Shown: positions 46,120 to 56,199 of the stretch, one piece after another
Numbering within the stretch: the stretch's first letter is position 1
How the letters are laid out: each line of letters opens with the position of its first letter
Origin: Chara braunii
Lineage: Eukaryota; Streptophyta; Charophyceae; Charales; Characeae
Assembly (NCBI GenBank): GCA_003427395.1
Contig: BFEA01000091.1
Span: 3,187,779 to 3,249,352, forward strand
Reading direction: 5' to 3'
Length of the DNA: 61,574 nt
Made by a program: the position numbers and the translations under genes
The notes under the pieces: model-generated
Databases searched by the model: none
What the model was told of the DNA's origin: nothing
Seen by the model: only the letters and a program-made list of their open reading frames with translations

Positions 46120-47295
46120 TGCAATAACCCACGTTCAACATCTGCATAGACGCGGACTAGGGGTCGTAACTTGTGGTCAAAGGTTCACGAGGACCCCCAG
46201 TTTCTGCTCCTGATTAACAGGTCGAAAATTGAAATTAGGGTTCGGGGGTCAAATTTTATGTTTTTTTTTTTTTTTTTTTTGCCTGTTTTTGTTTTGGTTC
46301 AAGGTTGTTGTGTACCAAATTTGGTCTCATTTGGAGCATTGGAATTTCCTCTGCCAAGATTTTTGAAATTTGTCAAGATTTTTGAAATTGAATGTTTGCA
46401 AAATTTGCATGAAAGTGCACTTTTGCCTTGCTTTTTTTTTTTTTTTTTTCCATTTTTATTTTTGCAATTAGCTGCTATGGTCTCTACGCTATGACTTGGT
46501 GGCAAGTTTGGTTAAAATGACCCTTGGATTTTGTTATAAATGGCATGACAAGTTGTTTGAAAATTAGGGCCTCCGTTAACCGCTTCTCAACAAAAGTCAC
46601 GCCCCAAGTCTGAGAAGAGTCGAGAAAAAGGCCCAAGGCCAAAGGGTATCCTAGGCCAAGTAAAAAACGACCTTCAGAGGCCCTACGGGCGACAATTGAC
46701 CTTGGACAAGTCAACAGTCAACCAAAGTATGGGATTCCAGGCCCAGGGGTGAAATTCAACCCATTGGTCAGCCACGACCGTCGATCAGATGCACATCTGT
46801 GGTTGTCCGCAGGTATCCAAAAGATTCCAATCCATCTGGGACATAAAGGGAATTGGGACTGCGCTGCATCCAGGCATTGGCTGCTGATTCATCTCGATGG
46901 TCGACCTCAAGAGACCAGAGGCCGGTCAATGCGAGTCGACAATATAAAGTTCACCCAACCCTTGCTTGAGATCATTCCGCCTTGCGTTGGCTTGATGCTG
47001 GCGGCGATGCAAGGCTACGAGAGCTTTATGCTGGCGCCAATGTCTGAGATTGGGCACCAACTTAGAGGGAGATTATGTTGTTGTGACCATAATCGCGTGG
47101 AGTTGACCTTGATAGGAGAGGAGGCGAGGAGGAGGAGGATCTGGACTGTGGAGTTGACGTGTGCGATGTGGGGAAGGTTACGTGGAGTGTGATCTGCGTG
47201 GACCAGCGCCATCCTTGTTAGCTGTTGCTGACGTGGACTGAGGATGGGCACATTGTTGTGAGCTGCGCAAGTAAATGTCAAAGATCGTCAGAGGA
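46120..47295. other. No gene recognised upstream of the gypsy 5' LTR
   Basis: T runs at 46261-46279 and 46432-46449 are present. A 147-codon plus frame (46749-47192) has no domain. One TGACGTGGAC word lies at 47229. Confidence 0.4.
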
Positions 47296-47299
47296 GTAC

Positions 47300-47556
47300 T
47301 GATTTGCTGAGTTGGCGTTTGTCGGAGATGCCCGGGGAGGAAGTGGGCGAGAGGAGGGAACTAATGCGCTATAGGGGACTCTCCTCCTCTCCTTCTATCT
47401 TCTCTCCCCCACCTCTCATTCTCTTCTCTAGGTTACGGGACGATGAGAGATTTCATGTACTTGGACTTGTAAACGATTTTGGAGACAACATTATTGCGCC
47501 GAGTGAGACTTGCATCTCGACATATTTGAGCTTCTCATCTGATTGGGTCCATTACA
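47300..47556 (+). repeat. 5' LTR (257 bp)
   Basis: It starts TGATTTGCTGAGTTGG and ends TCCATTACA, four bases before the PBS. The first 75 bp recur at about 53851-53925 with about 85% identity. It contains CT-rich sequence. The TG..CA boundaries are inferred. Confidence 0.7.
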
Positions 47557-47559
47557 ATT

Positions 47560-47571
47560 TGGTATCAGAGC
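47560..47571 (+). other. Primer-binding site, initiator tRNA-Met
   Basis: TGGTATCAGAGC, the standard plant LTR-retrotransposon primer site complementary to the 3' end of initiator tRNA-Met. Confidence 0.9.
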
Positions 47572-47609
47572 GCTATCCTCCTGCTTCGTCACCTGCTGGC
47601 TATGAAATT

Positions 47610-47660
47610 GACGACGACGACGACGACGATGATGATGATGGTGATGATGATGATGATGAG
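47610..47660. repeat. (GAC)n/(GAT)n trinucleotide repeat
   Basis: Runs of GAC then GAT in the leader of the gypsy element. An Asp-rich frame across it is not a gene. Confidence 0.9.
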
Positions 47661-47925
47661 TTATTGAAGAGTCGGCCGCGAAGAAGAAGAGCGACATTGT
47701 CTATTCTATGGCTTATTTATTATTTGTCAGCAAGGAGAGACCAGTGCCAGTTGGCGAGAGATTTGTTGACACGGCACTGGTCAGCGAGAGAATTGTGTGA
47801 AGGGAGTGTTGGCGTGGAAAGGAGGAAAAGAGAGGATACTTACCCTCGACACGTGGCGCAAGTGCAGAGAAGGTGAAAACACTGACATGGACATCAGTGA
47901 GGTCCTGGTATTGGCAGCTGCCTGC

Positions 47926-48334
47926 TGACGTGGCAGGCATAGCGCCATTGTATTTCTCCTGGTCCGGCGAGAAGCCATGCATGGGTGCTGATGTGGTGCT
48001 CAGGCAAAGAATGCGAAGTACACTTGCTGACGTGGCATTGTCTATAGAAGACCAACGAGGTATCTCCAGTGACACTGTATTGTTCTGGGAGTACAACGAA
48101 GCATCTCCAGATACCTGGCACCTTCCCATTGACAATACGTTGTGAGAAGCAAAGGTTACAGTTCCGAGTGGCAGCCAAAGTTGATGTGGACCGACAATAC
48201 CTATATCTGACGTGGCCTATGAAGGGCCAATGATGAGCTGATGTGGCACAAGTTTGCTGACGTAGCAATGGTAGCACTAGGCTTTGTGGAGCCAATGTCG
48301 TGCTGACGTGGCAGTATGTCTTGCTGATGTGTCA
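47926..48334 (+). promoter_or_regulatory. Cluster of TGACGTGGCA words in the gypsy leader
   Basis: TGACGTGGC[A/C] at 47926, 48028, 48208 and 48304, with variants TGATGTGG.. at 47989 and 48239, TGACGTAGCA at 48258 and TGATGTGTCA at 48325. Most are preceded by GC. The word combines the TGACG and ACGTGGC cores known to bind plant bZIP factors. Spacing is irregular (9-180 bp). A regulatory role is inferred only. Confidence 0.5.
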
Positions 48335-48951
48335 CTTATAGTACTGTTGTCGTAGTCCACATAGTCTCACGAGTGAGGTATTTTCGAGGAAAGCAAGGCT
48401 GGTGTGAGAATACCTTACACATGTCCAGCCTGGCGGGCAGTACAAGACTAGATTATGCTGTAGTGCCATGTGCCAGGGCGCATGTCTGGTCACATAGGCA
48501 TTTGCGGGCAGACAACGAGATTGGCCACTAACCATTGTTTGTTTGTGGTGTGCGTTGCTGATTGTCTTTGTGTACTTACCTCTCGGCTGTTACCTTCTGG
48601 ATGTTGCGGACTTACCATCGTTGTGTTGTTTCGGTCACACTGGTCGTGGTTGCGAAACCTGCACAGTCTCTCAAATCAGAAGTTATAAGTATAGTTAGTA
48701 GAACAGTAGTCTCATAAGTTAGGAAATTCTGATCCATTAATTTTTGTTAATATTTCTTTCCCCTTAAATTTGTTATTGGAGAGGCCATGGAATTTACATG
48801 TCTCTCTAAGTTTATTGTGTGGTATACTCACATGCTGATATTATATTCTTTTGGAGATGGTTGTAGAGGTCCGTTCTGACTCGGTTTATTCCATTTTTTT
48901 CCTTCTTGATCCCTCTCATGTTCTTGGCTGATGAAGAATAAGAAATGAAGA

Positions 48952-50330
48952 CCCATGGACAAACAGATGCCCGCTGGGAACTAATGATGAACAAATTATA
49001 ACAACTGGTCAATGAATTCCATGACACCGGTCCAGAGGCAGAGCAACATGTACGCAACTAGTTCGTCTTGCGAGCAGCAGAGGACGGGGGACGAACTGAG
49101 TATGGTTGACACTGTTGTTCTGATGATGGAGGCGAGCAGGTCGGTGCAAAAAGTGATCAACGAGGTGCGTCTACCCTTCGATGAATTTATCGCCAGCCAG
49201 CTGGAACAATTGGGCGAGAACGTGAGAAAAGAAGAAAAGGCAGAAACTTGTGAGAGCCGAGAACAAACAGAGTTAAATGAAGAAATCATGAGCACGAAAA
49301 TCCAACAACTACAGGATGCTTTGGAATCCGAAAAGAAGAAGAAGGAAGCCTATGTTCAGCAACGAAGGGAGAAAGAACAACAGTAAAAAGGGTGACAGAA
49401 ATTAGACAAAAATTTCAGATTGGATCGGAAACTGAGGCCACACTTGTTGAACACATGATGCTGTACTTTTCTGTCCTTGAAACGAAAAGAGATAATGTCA
49501 CAGTGAGTTGCGGACTGTGACAAATGTAATCAAGGGCAAAAAACAAATTGTGGTTGGGATAGAGGAAGAAGACAAAGAAAAGAAACCAAAAACGAAACCA
49601 AAAGAAAAATTGATTAAAGATGCTATATGAAATCCCGCTCACCCAACGAACTGGAAGTTCCCAAAAAGGAAACTACAAAGAAAAAAAAGGACAGGGAGAA
49701 ACCAAAGAGAAAATAGAAAGTCAAGATGAAATTACCTTTCACCTGCGATGGAAAAAAGGGCAAACATTTGCTATTGTGGATTCCCGAAATACTGTTCCAC
49801 CACTCCTGTCGCCGAAGATAGTCAAGTTACCTTCTCGACCTCTTGCCTTGGAGAAGTCGAAAAGGAGTAGGTTTTGTTCGAGGCCAATGCGACTGGCTTT
49901 GAGGACATTGGGGAGTGGGCTAAGACAATGACACTTCGAGAATTTCTCCCAGAAATCAAGGAGAGATTCCCGGGCAAGACGACGATCGACAAGGCCTTTG
50001 GCGAGCTCCTTACCATTGGACAAAAGCATTGGTCCAATGTTGAGACTTTGTCGAGAGAGGTTGATCGTCTCTTGCAAGTACCCAGACTGGACCTCTAGGA
50101 CAACTAGATACTCTACATCTTCTTGCTTGCACTACCAATAACCAATACGTGGACAACTTGTAGCTGAAGCCAAATCCGGTAAGTATAACTATCGATAATT
50201 CGGGGATCTTGCCTTGTACAGGGAACAAATGACATCACAGGTTAAACCACCAATACTTGTCCCAACTATGGGCCGCGAAAAAAAATAGAGTAGAAATGTT
50301 TATAGTCGGATGAATTTGGGTGCTCCTGTA
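48952..50330 (+). pseudogene. gag (capsid part), several stops and frameshifts
   Basis: A plus frame at 49012-49383 gives a Lys/Glu/Gln-rich coiled coil (..LNEEIMSTKIQQLQDALESE..). From about 49725 a shifted frame reads KVKMKLPFTCDGKKGKHL.., the usual start of the capsid-like domain. From 49874 a further frame reads ..FEDIGEWAKTMTLREFLPEI.., ..FPGKTTIDKAFGELLTIGQK.. and ..TLSREVDRLLQVPRL.., typical of the C-terminal half of gypsy gag. At least two frameshifts and several stops separate these parts. Confidence 0.7.
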
Positions 50331-50719
50331 GTAGCCCGTACGTTTCCTAAAATCGTGGCGTGTTAACGGGCACGACCCTAGGAAGTACTGGTGATTTAAA
50401 GGAACGTTCGCTGGCATTTTAAGGGGAGGGCAATGTAGTGGGAACGAGAAACAAATTCTTTGGAGGCAAAAACGACAAGATCACTCACTTGTCGTTTTTG
50501 ATGATGAGACCACGGAAAGGTGGCCCCTTGAAGAAAGCGAGGGTGAAACTAGAAGTGGCGGGGAGTCATGAAAGTGTGATGTCACCGCCATGGTGGCCAA
50601 CAAGGGAGGCATCGACAATGAAGGATTTAGTAAGAAGAGGCCACACTCCTTCCCAACACATCCTGACATCGCTTTTGGCAGGCCTTGGGAAAAATGGGCC
50701 TTGCCCAGAAGGAATGGCA

Positions 50720-50790
50720 GGAAAGGATGGATAATCGTCAGTGCGTGAAGTGTGGCACCGAGGAACACATCATTGAATGATGCCTTCTCA
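50720..50790 (+). pseudogene. gag zinc knuckle with an internal stop
   Basis: The frame reads C-V-K-C-G-T-E-E-H-I-I-E-stop-C, an exact CX2CX4HX4C nucleocapsid knuckle (50742-50783) in which the residue before the last Cys is TGA (50778-50780). This links gag to protease and shows decay. Confidence 0.85.
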
Positions 50791-51039
50791 TTTGGAACCC
50801 AAAAGGGAGCAACCAGTAGGGGTGGCATCTGCTCCTGTTGAGCCGAAGGGTGTAGGTAAGTCGGCGCCACGAACCTCTTTCAAACCTCTTAGCTCGCATG
50901 GTAGAGGATGACTCTTCTTCGGCCCAACACCTAGACCACCCTAATAAAGATTTGTGTTCTGTTTTACTGGGTGATTTCCTTGATGAACTTGGTTGTGAAT
51001 TGATTGCCTTACGAAGTTCATAGGCTAAGAAAGTAAAAA

Positions 51040-51401
51040 GTAAGGGTGAGTTGATGATTGCAGATTTTGAGATTGTGCAAACACGAGTTGGTGTTTTTTT
51101 GGATCTTGCGTTTACGCGGTCCTACATCTTTGAAAAGGCAATTCGCAAGTTGCACCTAGGGATGTGAGTGCAGGACGTACCGAGACCGATCACGTCTATG
51201 TTAAAGGATCAAAGTACCATCATCGTCTCTCAATATGTCGATCGCGTGAAGTGTTATTTCAAAACAAAGGAAGGTAAGAGAATACTACATGAAGTAACCT
51301 TCCTAGTTGAGAAGAACTTACCGTTTCACCTGATTCTGGGTATTGAGTGGCACGAGAAAGCCGACCCAGAAGTCAAGTTTAAATATAAAATTGTCAATTA
51401 A
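51040..51401 (+). pseudogene. Retropepsin-like aspartic protease, active site lost
   Basis: One frame reads VGVFLDLAFTRSYIFEKA (about 51085-51140). The family needs D-[ST]-G at the position where this copy has D-L-A (51102-51110). After a stop at about 51167 the next frame reads ..NLPFHLILGIEWHEKADPEV.., the usual second half (hydrophobic-ILG motif). The Asp is kept but the catalytic triplet is changed, so it would be inactive. Confidence 0.7.
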
Positions 51402-51599
51402 AGGATGAAAAATCCGTAATGAAATCAATTAAGTTGTTTCACAAGTCTGATTCTGACTCATCACTGTCGTTTTGTTGTACAAGTCTTCCTGCTTTCTGAA
51501 GCATGGCCAAAAAGTTGGTACATGATGTAATAATGGTACTCGTCAAGAATATGGGTGAGTGTTCTTTGTCCTATCCTCCTCCAATCGAAAAACTACTCA

Positions 51600-52330
51600 T
51601 TGAATATAGGGGCTTGTAGTTCGAACGGACGGGAGCAACTCAGTGTGCCATCAAGGACAACATTGAAATCATTCCCGTTAGTAAAATTCCCAAGAGACCG
51701 ATTTACCGTATGTCCTTGCGAGAATTGGAAAAACGTAAGAAACAACAGCAAGAACTTGCAGAGAAAGGATGGATTACACCAAGTTCCTCTCCCTATGGCG
51801 CTCCTGTACTTTTCGTGCTAAAAAAAAAAGTTGAACTTAGACTATGTATCGACTACCAGGGATTGAATTCCGTAACTATAAAGAATGTGGAACCCCTTCC
51901 TCAAATTGATGACCTTCTTGACCAGGCTATTGCAAGACTTTCGTGATGCCTTTCAGATTGACTAGCGCCCCATCAACATGAAGATCAACACAAGGCGGCG
52001 TTCCGAACAAGGTATGGGCACTATGAGTTCATCGTGATGCCTTTCGGATCGACTAACGCCCCGACAACCTTCTATTGGTTTATGAATGAGCTGTTCCGAC
52101 AGCGATTAGACCAGTTCGTAGTTGTGTATCTCGATGACATCCTCGTCTATAGGAAGACTTTGAAGGATTACGAGAAACACCTGCGAATGGTTCTACATAA
52201 AATAAGAGAAGGTAACTATAAATTGTACCCAGGAAGTCATAATTTGCTAAGTCTGAGGTGCTATACTTAGGACATATAGTGAATGAAGAAGGATTAAGGC
52301 TGAAAGAACGCAAGATTACAACAGTTAGAG
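51600..52330 (+). pseudogene. Reverse transcriptase domain, frameshifted
   Basis: Clear RT blocks: ..[20 protein letters not shown].., [38 protein letters not shown], then [41 protein letters not shown] (YLDD at about 52126-52137) and GHIVNEEGL. Stops lie near 51616 and in motif A. The sequence at 51941-51971, where the first catalytic Asp motif should be, is a near copy of 52032-52062 (motif B region), removing a normal motif A. Confidence 0.9.
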
Positions 52331-52339
52331 TGACCCGAA

Positions 52340-52930
52340 CCCAAGACAGTTACTGAGTTGCGATCCTTCGAACTTGCGAGAGCTCCTATAGGAAGTTTGT
52401 GAAAAACTTCTACCGTATAGCTTGCACCTATGAGAAGATTGCTAAAGAAAGAGAAACCTTGGTTATGGGACAAAGATTGTCAGTTGACATTCAAGAAATT
52501 GAAGTATGCGCTAACTTATTACCGTCTTGAAAATTGCTGATCCGCCTCTTCCTTTCATTGTCACGATTGACGCTAGTCAGTATGAAATTGGGGCTGTGCT
52601 ACAGCAAGATGGTGGGAAAGGCTATAAACTTGTAGAGTTCATGTCTAAACGCCTACCCTAAAAGAAGGTAGCTAACTCCACCTATGAAAAGGAGTTGTAT
52701 GCCTGAATTGAAGCAAATCACTCGGAACGTGAAGTGGATTAAGACGCAACCTCGAGTATTCGACAAGTTGGTAAGATGGTCTGCATTCATTGACACCTTT
52801 GACTTTGAGTTAAAGACTATAGAAGGAAAGTCTAATGTTGCTGCGGATGCTTTGCCTAAATGTTCTGATTTTTTTGGTACTGTTGTTACCTACCTTGAAA
52901 TTGGGACTGATTTAAAGGACCAGATCTGAA
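52340..52930 (+). pseudogene. RNase H domain, frameshifted
   Basis: After the RT thumb (..FVKNFYRIACTYEKI..), one frame reads VLKIADPPLPFIVTIDASQY.. (the first catalytic Asp in TIDAS, GAC at 52569-52571), GAVLQQDGGKGYK, then ..FMSKRLP. and ..STYEKELYA before a stop. Another frame from 52684 continues ..RWSAFIDTFDFELKTIEGKS.., the NVAADAL motif of the Ty3 RNase H end. Two frames and several stops are needed. Confidence 0.85.
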
Positions 52931-53004
52931 AAGGGTATGCTAGGGATCCTATCTGGAGTCCTATCATTTAGACCCTACAAAAAAATTCTGAACTCTTTCC
53001 TGAG

Positions 53005-53850
53005 TACCGTTTGTCTGATGGCATACTCTTCTTTATTGATTCTACCGAAGAAAGAATTTGTGTTCCTTATAAAGAAGAAATTAAAAGTCTGATCGTTGGG
53101 GAATGTCATGATGTTGAGGGTCACTACGGGTTTCAAAAGATGTTTGCTAACACACATGAGCTTTTTGAGTGGAAAGGAATGAAAGAGGATGTACTAACCT
53201 ATGCGAGAAGGAAAGGAATGAAAGAGGATGTACTAACCTATGCAAGAACTTGACTTGTCTGTCAGAGAAACAAGTCGACCCATGAGAATCGATTGGGTTT
53301 ACTCAGACCACTACCTATTCCAAGTGAACGAGGTGCGTCCATCTCCATTGATTTTACGAGTCTCACCGAAAGTCGAAACGAGAATAGTCCAGTGATGGTG
53401 ATTGTTGATAGATTCTCCAAGTATGCAATGTTTATTCCTTTACCAGCTGAAGCCAATACGAAACTCGTCATCCAGAAGTTCCAAATGCGATGGGTTTTCG
53501 AATATGGTTTTTCGAAAACTATCGTATGGGATCAGGATGTCAGGTTCACAGGTCGATAGCGGCAAAAGCTGATGGAAGTTTATGGCACTAGGTTGACCAT
53601 GTCGTCAGGTAAACACCCTGCAACAAATGGACAAACTGAGCAGATGACTCGTCTGTGCCAACAACTTTTGCGGTATGTACGGCCTGACCAGATTGATTGG
53701 GATGAGAACTTGCCTAAGATTGCTAGTGCGTATAACAGTATTCACACTGTCACTGGTAGGACACCCATTGCAGTGCACAAAGGTTGGAAGCTGATATGCC
53801 CTATTGATGTTTTGACCAGGGAACAAAATCCTATGGCTACCCCCAGGTAC
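53005..53850 (+). pseudogene. Integrase, stops and a 39-bp tandem duplication
   Basis: The zinc-finger part has HDVEGHYGF (HH pair). The first Cys of the CC pair is replaced by TGA at 53251-53253 in ..YART.LVCQRNK. A 39-bp tandem duplication (53171-53209 and 53210-53248) repeats 13 residues with KGMKEDVLTYAR. The catalytic core keeps D (SIDF, near 53350), D (VWDQD, near 53527) and E (NGQTEQ, near 53638), with 35 residues between the last two, the DD35E spacing. A TAG follows FTGR at 53557. It ends at the junction with LTR sequence. Confidence 0.9.
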
Positions 53851-53925
53851 GAGAGTACTGATTTGCTGAGTTGGTGTTAGTGGGAGATGCCCAGGAAGAA
53901 AGTGGGTGAGAGGAGGGACTCTCCA
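53851..53925 (+). repeat. 3' LTR fragment
   Basis: It matches the first part of the 5' LTR (TACTGATTTGCTGAGTTGG.GTT..) with a 20-bp deletion, then breaks into gag-fragment sequence. It abuts integrase coding sequence with no polypurine tract, so an internal deletion joined the two. Confidence 0.75.
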
Positions 53926-53930
53926 GCGCA

Positions 53931-54265
53931 GCTCTGTCATCTTGCTGTGCTGAGTGCAGATACGTCATCGCTTGCAGCGTGGTGTTCTGGGTTGTGGAAG
54001 GCTGTTCTAAGGCCTTCTTTTGAGTTGGACACCTTCTTTTTCCTCTCAGCTTCGTCCATGGCTTGGACCTGCTTACTCATTTCTTTATTCTCCTCTTCCC
54101 ACTCTTGACCGGTCGGCATTGTTTGTCCCCAGCCCAGCTATGTCATCTTGCTGCATTGACTGCAGAATCGACACTGCTTGCAGCTTGGCCTTCTGGGTCA
54201 TGGAAGCTATCTAAGGGCTCCTTTGAGTTGGAAACCTTTTTCCTCTCAGCTTCGTCCATGGTTTG
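53931..54265 (-). pseudogene. gag N-terminal fragments 2 and 3 in tandem
   Basis: Two copies, about 53931-54065 and 54131-54265 (period about 195), share CAGC.CAGCT.TGTCATCTTGCTG, GCTTGCAGC, TTTGAGTTGGA and CTCTCAGCTTCGTCCATGG on the plus strand. Minus-strand frames match fragment 1 (45918-46112). They are remains of another retroelement that replaced the rest of the 3' LTR. Confidence 0.5.
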
Positions 54266-54269
54266 GACC

Positions 54270-55050
54270 TGCGCAATCTTGTTTAGTCTCCGCCCCCAAC
54301 TCGTGATCGGTGGGTGTCATCTCTCTTTGCTCCTTTCTGTTTTTCCTCGAGGGGATATCCACTACCACAGGCTATTAATAACCTTTTGCCACTCCTATCC
54401 CCCTCCCAACAAACTACCCACTGCATCACACACATCTCCCTCAAATGTCCATCAAAATGATATCCAAGTTGAGGTGGTTTGCTGACATGATGCTGACAAG
54501 GCGCTAATGGGTCCTGACCTGGTGTACTACTGGGATGTCGATGTGGCCAGTCATGATGTAGCAATTCCACGTAGTTGCAACCAGTCCGATAATCTCAGTG
54601 GATTTATTCCAATTTGCATTCATCGATTGTTGATAGCATCAATTAATGTGACCACGGAAAACGCGATTTGAATTCTCAGGACTCTTTTTTCGACATACAC
54701 CCTTGACACGTTGATGAAAAGATGTGAAAAATATTCCCACCTGGGTGCTGGAAAGCCCAGAGCCAGATGCAACAAATGGGAGGGAAATGATGGACTGTAT
54801 CAGCAGTAACAAGAAGCAATCACAGCAGCAATGATTTCAACACATGCATGGTGTTGGGAGCACCCGGCACCAGGTAACGAGGAGGATTCCCCCAACCCGG
54901 CGTTCCCCCCCCCCCCCCCCCCTCTTCTTCCTTTCTTTTCTTTCCTCAGGAATTAAATTTGTCTAGTTGTATTTTGAAATGTCATTAAAAAAGTGCTGCG
55001 TGATTATTTTGTCTTCACCCTACCTTTGATGTCCCATCAGCCTGACCTGA
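54270..55050. other. Upstream region of the FPG exon
   Basis: No coding recognised. It has a C run at 54908-54922 followed by CT-rich sequence. The phrase GCTGACATGATGCTGAC at 54480 recalls the gypsy-leader words. A core promoter is not obvious. Confidence 0.4.
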
Positions 55051-55095
55051 TTGCACTTCCCTGAAATGTACTTTGTCCTAACACTGCAGGACACA

Positions 55096-55324
55096 ATGCC
55101 GGAATTGCCGGAAGTTGAGGCATCAAGGAGGGCAGTGATGGAAAACTGCCGAGGGAAGAAAATTTCAGAGGCTATTGTTGAAGATGACAATTTGGTTATA
55201 GAAGGTCTTTCTCCTAACGAGTTAGGAAATGGCCTTACTGGCAGAGTTCTTGTGGCTGTGCACAGGAAGGGAAAGCATCTCTGGTTTGAGCTCGACAAGC
55301 GACCATGGCCAACTTTTCACTTTG
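55096..55324 (+). CDS. FPG1: Formamidopyrimidine-DNA glycosylase (FPG/MutM), first coding exon
   Basis: Base-excision-repair glycosylase/AP lyase that removes oxidised purines from DNA, expected in the nucleus and possibly organelles. The exon encodes residues 1-76 plus one base. It starts with the family signature MPELPEVE: after Met removal Pro2 is the catalytic amine and Glu3 the acid. Near residues 58-62 HRKGKHLWFEL carries the conserved Lys of the N-terminal beta sandwich. It ends ..PTFHFG at a GTGAGC donor (55325), a phase 1 intron. The ATG at 55096 is chosen because N-terminal Pro is essential; upstream codons follow a good acceptor (CTAACACTGCAG, ending 55089), so the leader may be spliced. 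Later exons (helix-two-turn-helix, C-terminal DNA-binding part) are not found in the remaining 6 kb and may lie beyond the window. Confidence 0.85.
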
Positions 55325-55990
55325 GTGAGCCTCAACTCTCTCAAAGATGCCGGGCATGTCAAACTAACAATGCGGCAAACAAACGAAAATTACCAATCAA
55401 CCAACTAGTTGTGTGATGAGGGCCTGGTCTCTCATCCTGCAGGAGGGTCTTGAGTGGTGTCTGGTGCTGGAGCGAGTGGCTATGCTGCAACCATGCCGGG
55501 GTGAGGTGGATGCCACAATGGGTACGGCTCCACCTTCATGATTGCGGAGTGATTAAACCACCACCATTCCCGAGCCTCTTTTTTTGGACGTGCGATTTTC
55601 CCTGGATTTGTAAGGATCAGGCCTGGCAGTGGCAGACACGTGTGTCGCATTTGTGCCATAATTTTTTAGACCGGCAAAACATTTTACTTAACGGGAGCGT
55701 GGTTGTCAAGCCCCGCCCTTGCATCCCCGTGTGGGGCACAGAGGCCCCGATGATGGGACCCCTGACACTGGGGGGTAAAAAACACAACCAAAAGAAAAGT
55801 AGCCGTGGGCATGCAGCAGCAGTGGGACGGGTTCGGGAGTGTTGGGGGGAAGGGGTGGTGTGGGGTTGGTGTGGAGGCGTGGTACTAGGTGGAAACCCCT
55901 GCACAGAGACCAACAAAAGAACCTGCACTGTAGTCGTCCACCCCTGTGTGGGGGTTGTCGACACCTGTGTGATTATATTTTCTCCTGTTT
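55325..55990 (+). other. Probable FPG intron 1, start
   Basis: It begins at the GTGAGC donor. Frames through it are not continuous with the FPG protein after FHFG. GT-rich sequence at 55840-55900 is present. No second exon is recognised. Confidence 0.5.
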
Positions 55991-55994
55991 CATT

Positions 55995-56090
55995 GCGGTG
56001 ACGGTGGGGCCAGGGGGTGGGGCTGGGGCGCTGGGGGCGGTGGGGGCAGTGACGGTGGCGGTGGTGGTTGGGGGGGGCATGCTGGAGAGG
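55995..56090 (+). other. G-rich stretch able to form G-quadruplexes
   Basis: At least six runs of four or more G lie within about 85 bp (GGGG..GGGGG.GGGG..GGGG..GGGGG..GGGGG), on the same strand as FPG. This could affect transcription or splicing of that gene. Confidence 0.6.
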
Positions 56091-56199
56091 GGGGTCACAC
56101 GGGGGTGGGGAATGGGCAAAATTTTCTGGCCCTCCCCTAAAAACAGAAAATGAAAGCCCTTTCCCACGTTCTGCCGGCTTGTGGCTCTATGATGACTAC

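Larger units (their letters stand above)
47300..53925 (+). mobile_element. Ty3/gypsy LTR retrotransposon, broken and 3'-truncated
   Basis: The element has, in order: a 5' LTR, a tRNA-Met PBS, a long untranslated leader with TGACGTGGCA repeats, gag, protease, reverse transcriptase, RNase H, integrase and a fragment of the 3' LTR. The order RT-RNase H-integrase places it in Ty3/gypsy. Every gene has stops or frameshifts, so it is not autonomous. The integrase C-terminus (any chromodomain) is missing, because coding sequence joins LTR sequence directly near 53851. The 3' LTR keeps only its first 75 bp or so before joining gag-fragment repeats. Confidence 0.85.

Noticed and set aside
47304-47876. 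190-codon frame as a gene
   Set aside because: It runs through the gypsy 5' LTR, the primer-binding site and the GAC/GAT repeat.
48234-48250. Further hammerhead core (GATGAGCTGATG)
   Set aside because: No GAAA at proper spacing and no unit sequence; it belongs to the TGACGTGGCA-type repeats.
48995-49300. Minus-strand open frame over the gag coiled coil
   Set aside because: It is the antisense shadow of a region whose plus strand encodes the gag coiled coil in element order.
55325-55416. FPG coding sequence continuing past FHFG to the stop at 55416
   Set aside because: The sequence after the GTGAGC donor has no similarity to the expected continuation of the glycosylase, so it is intron.
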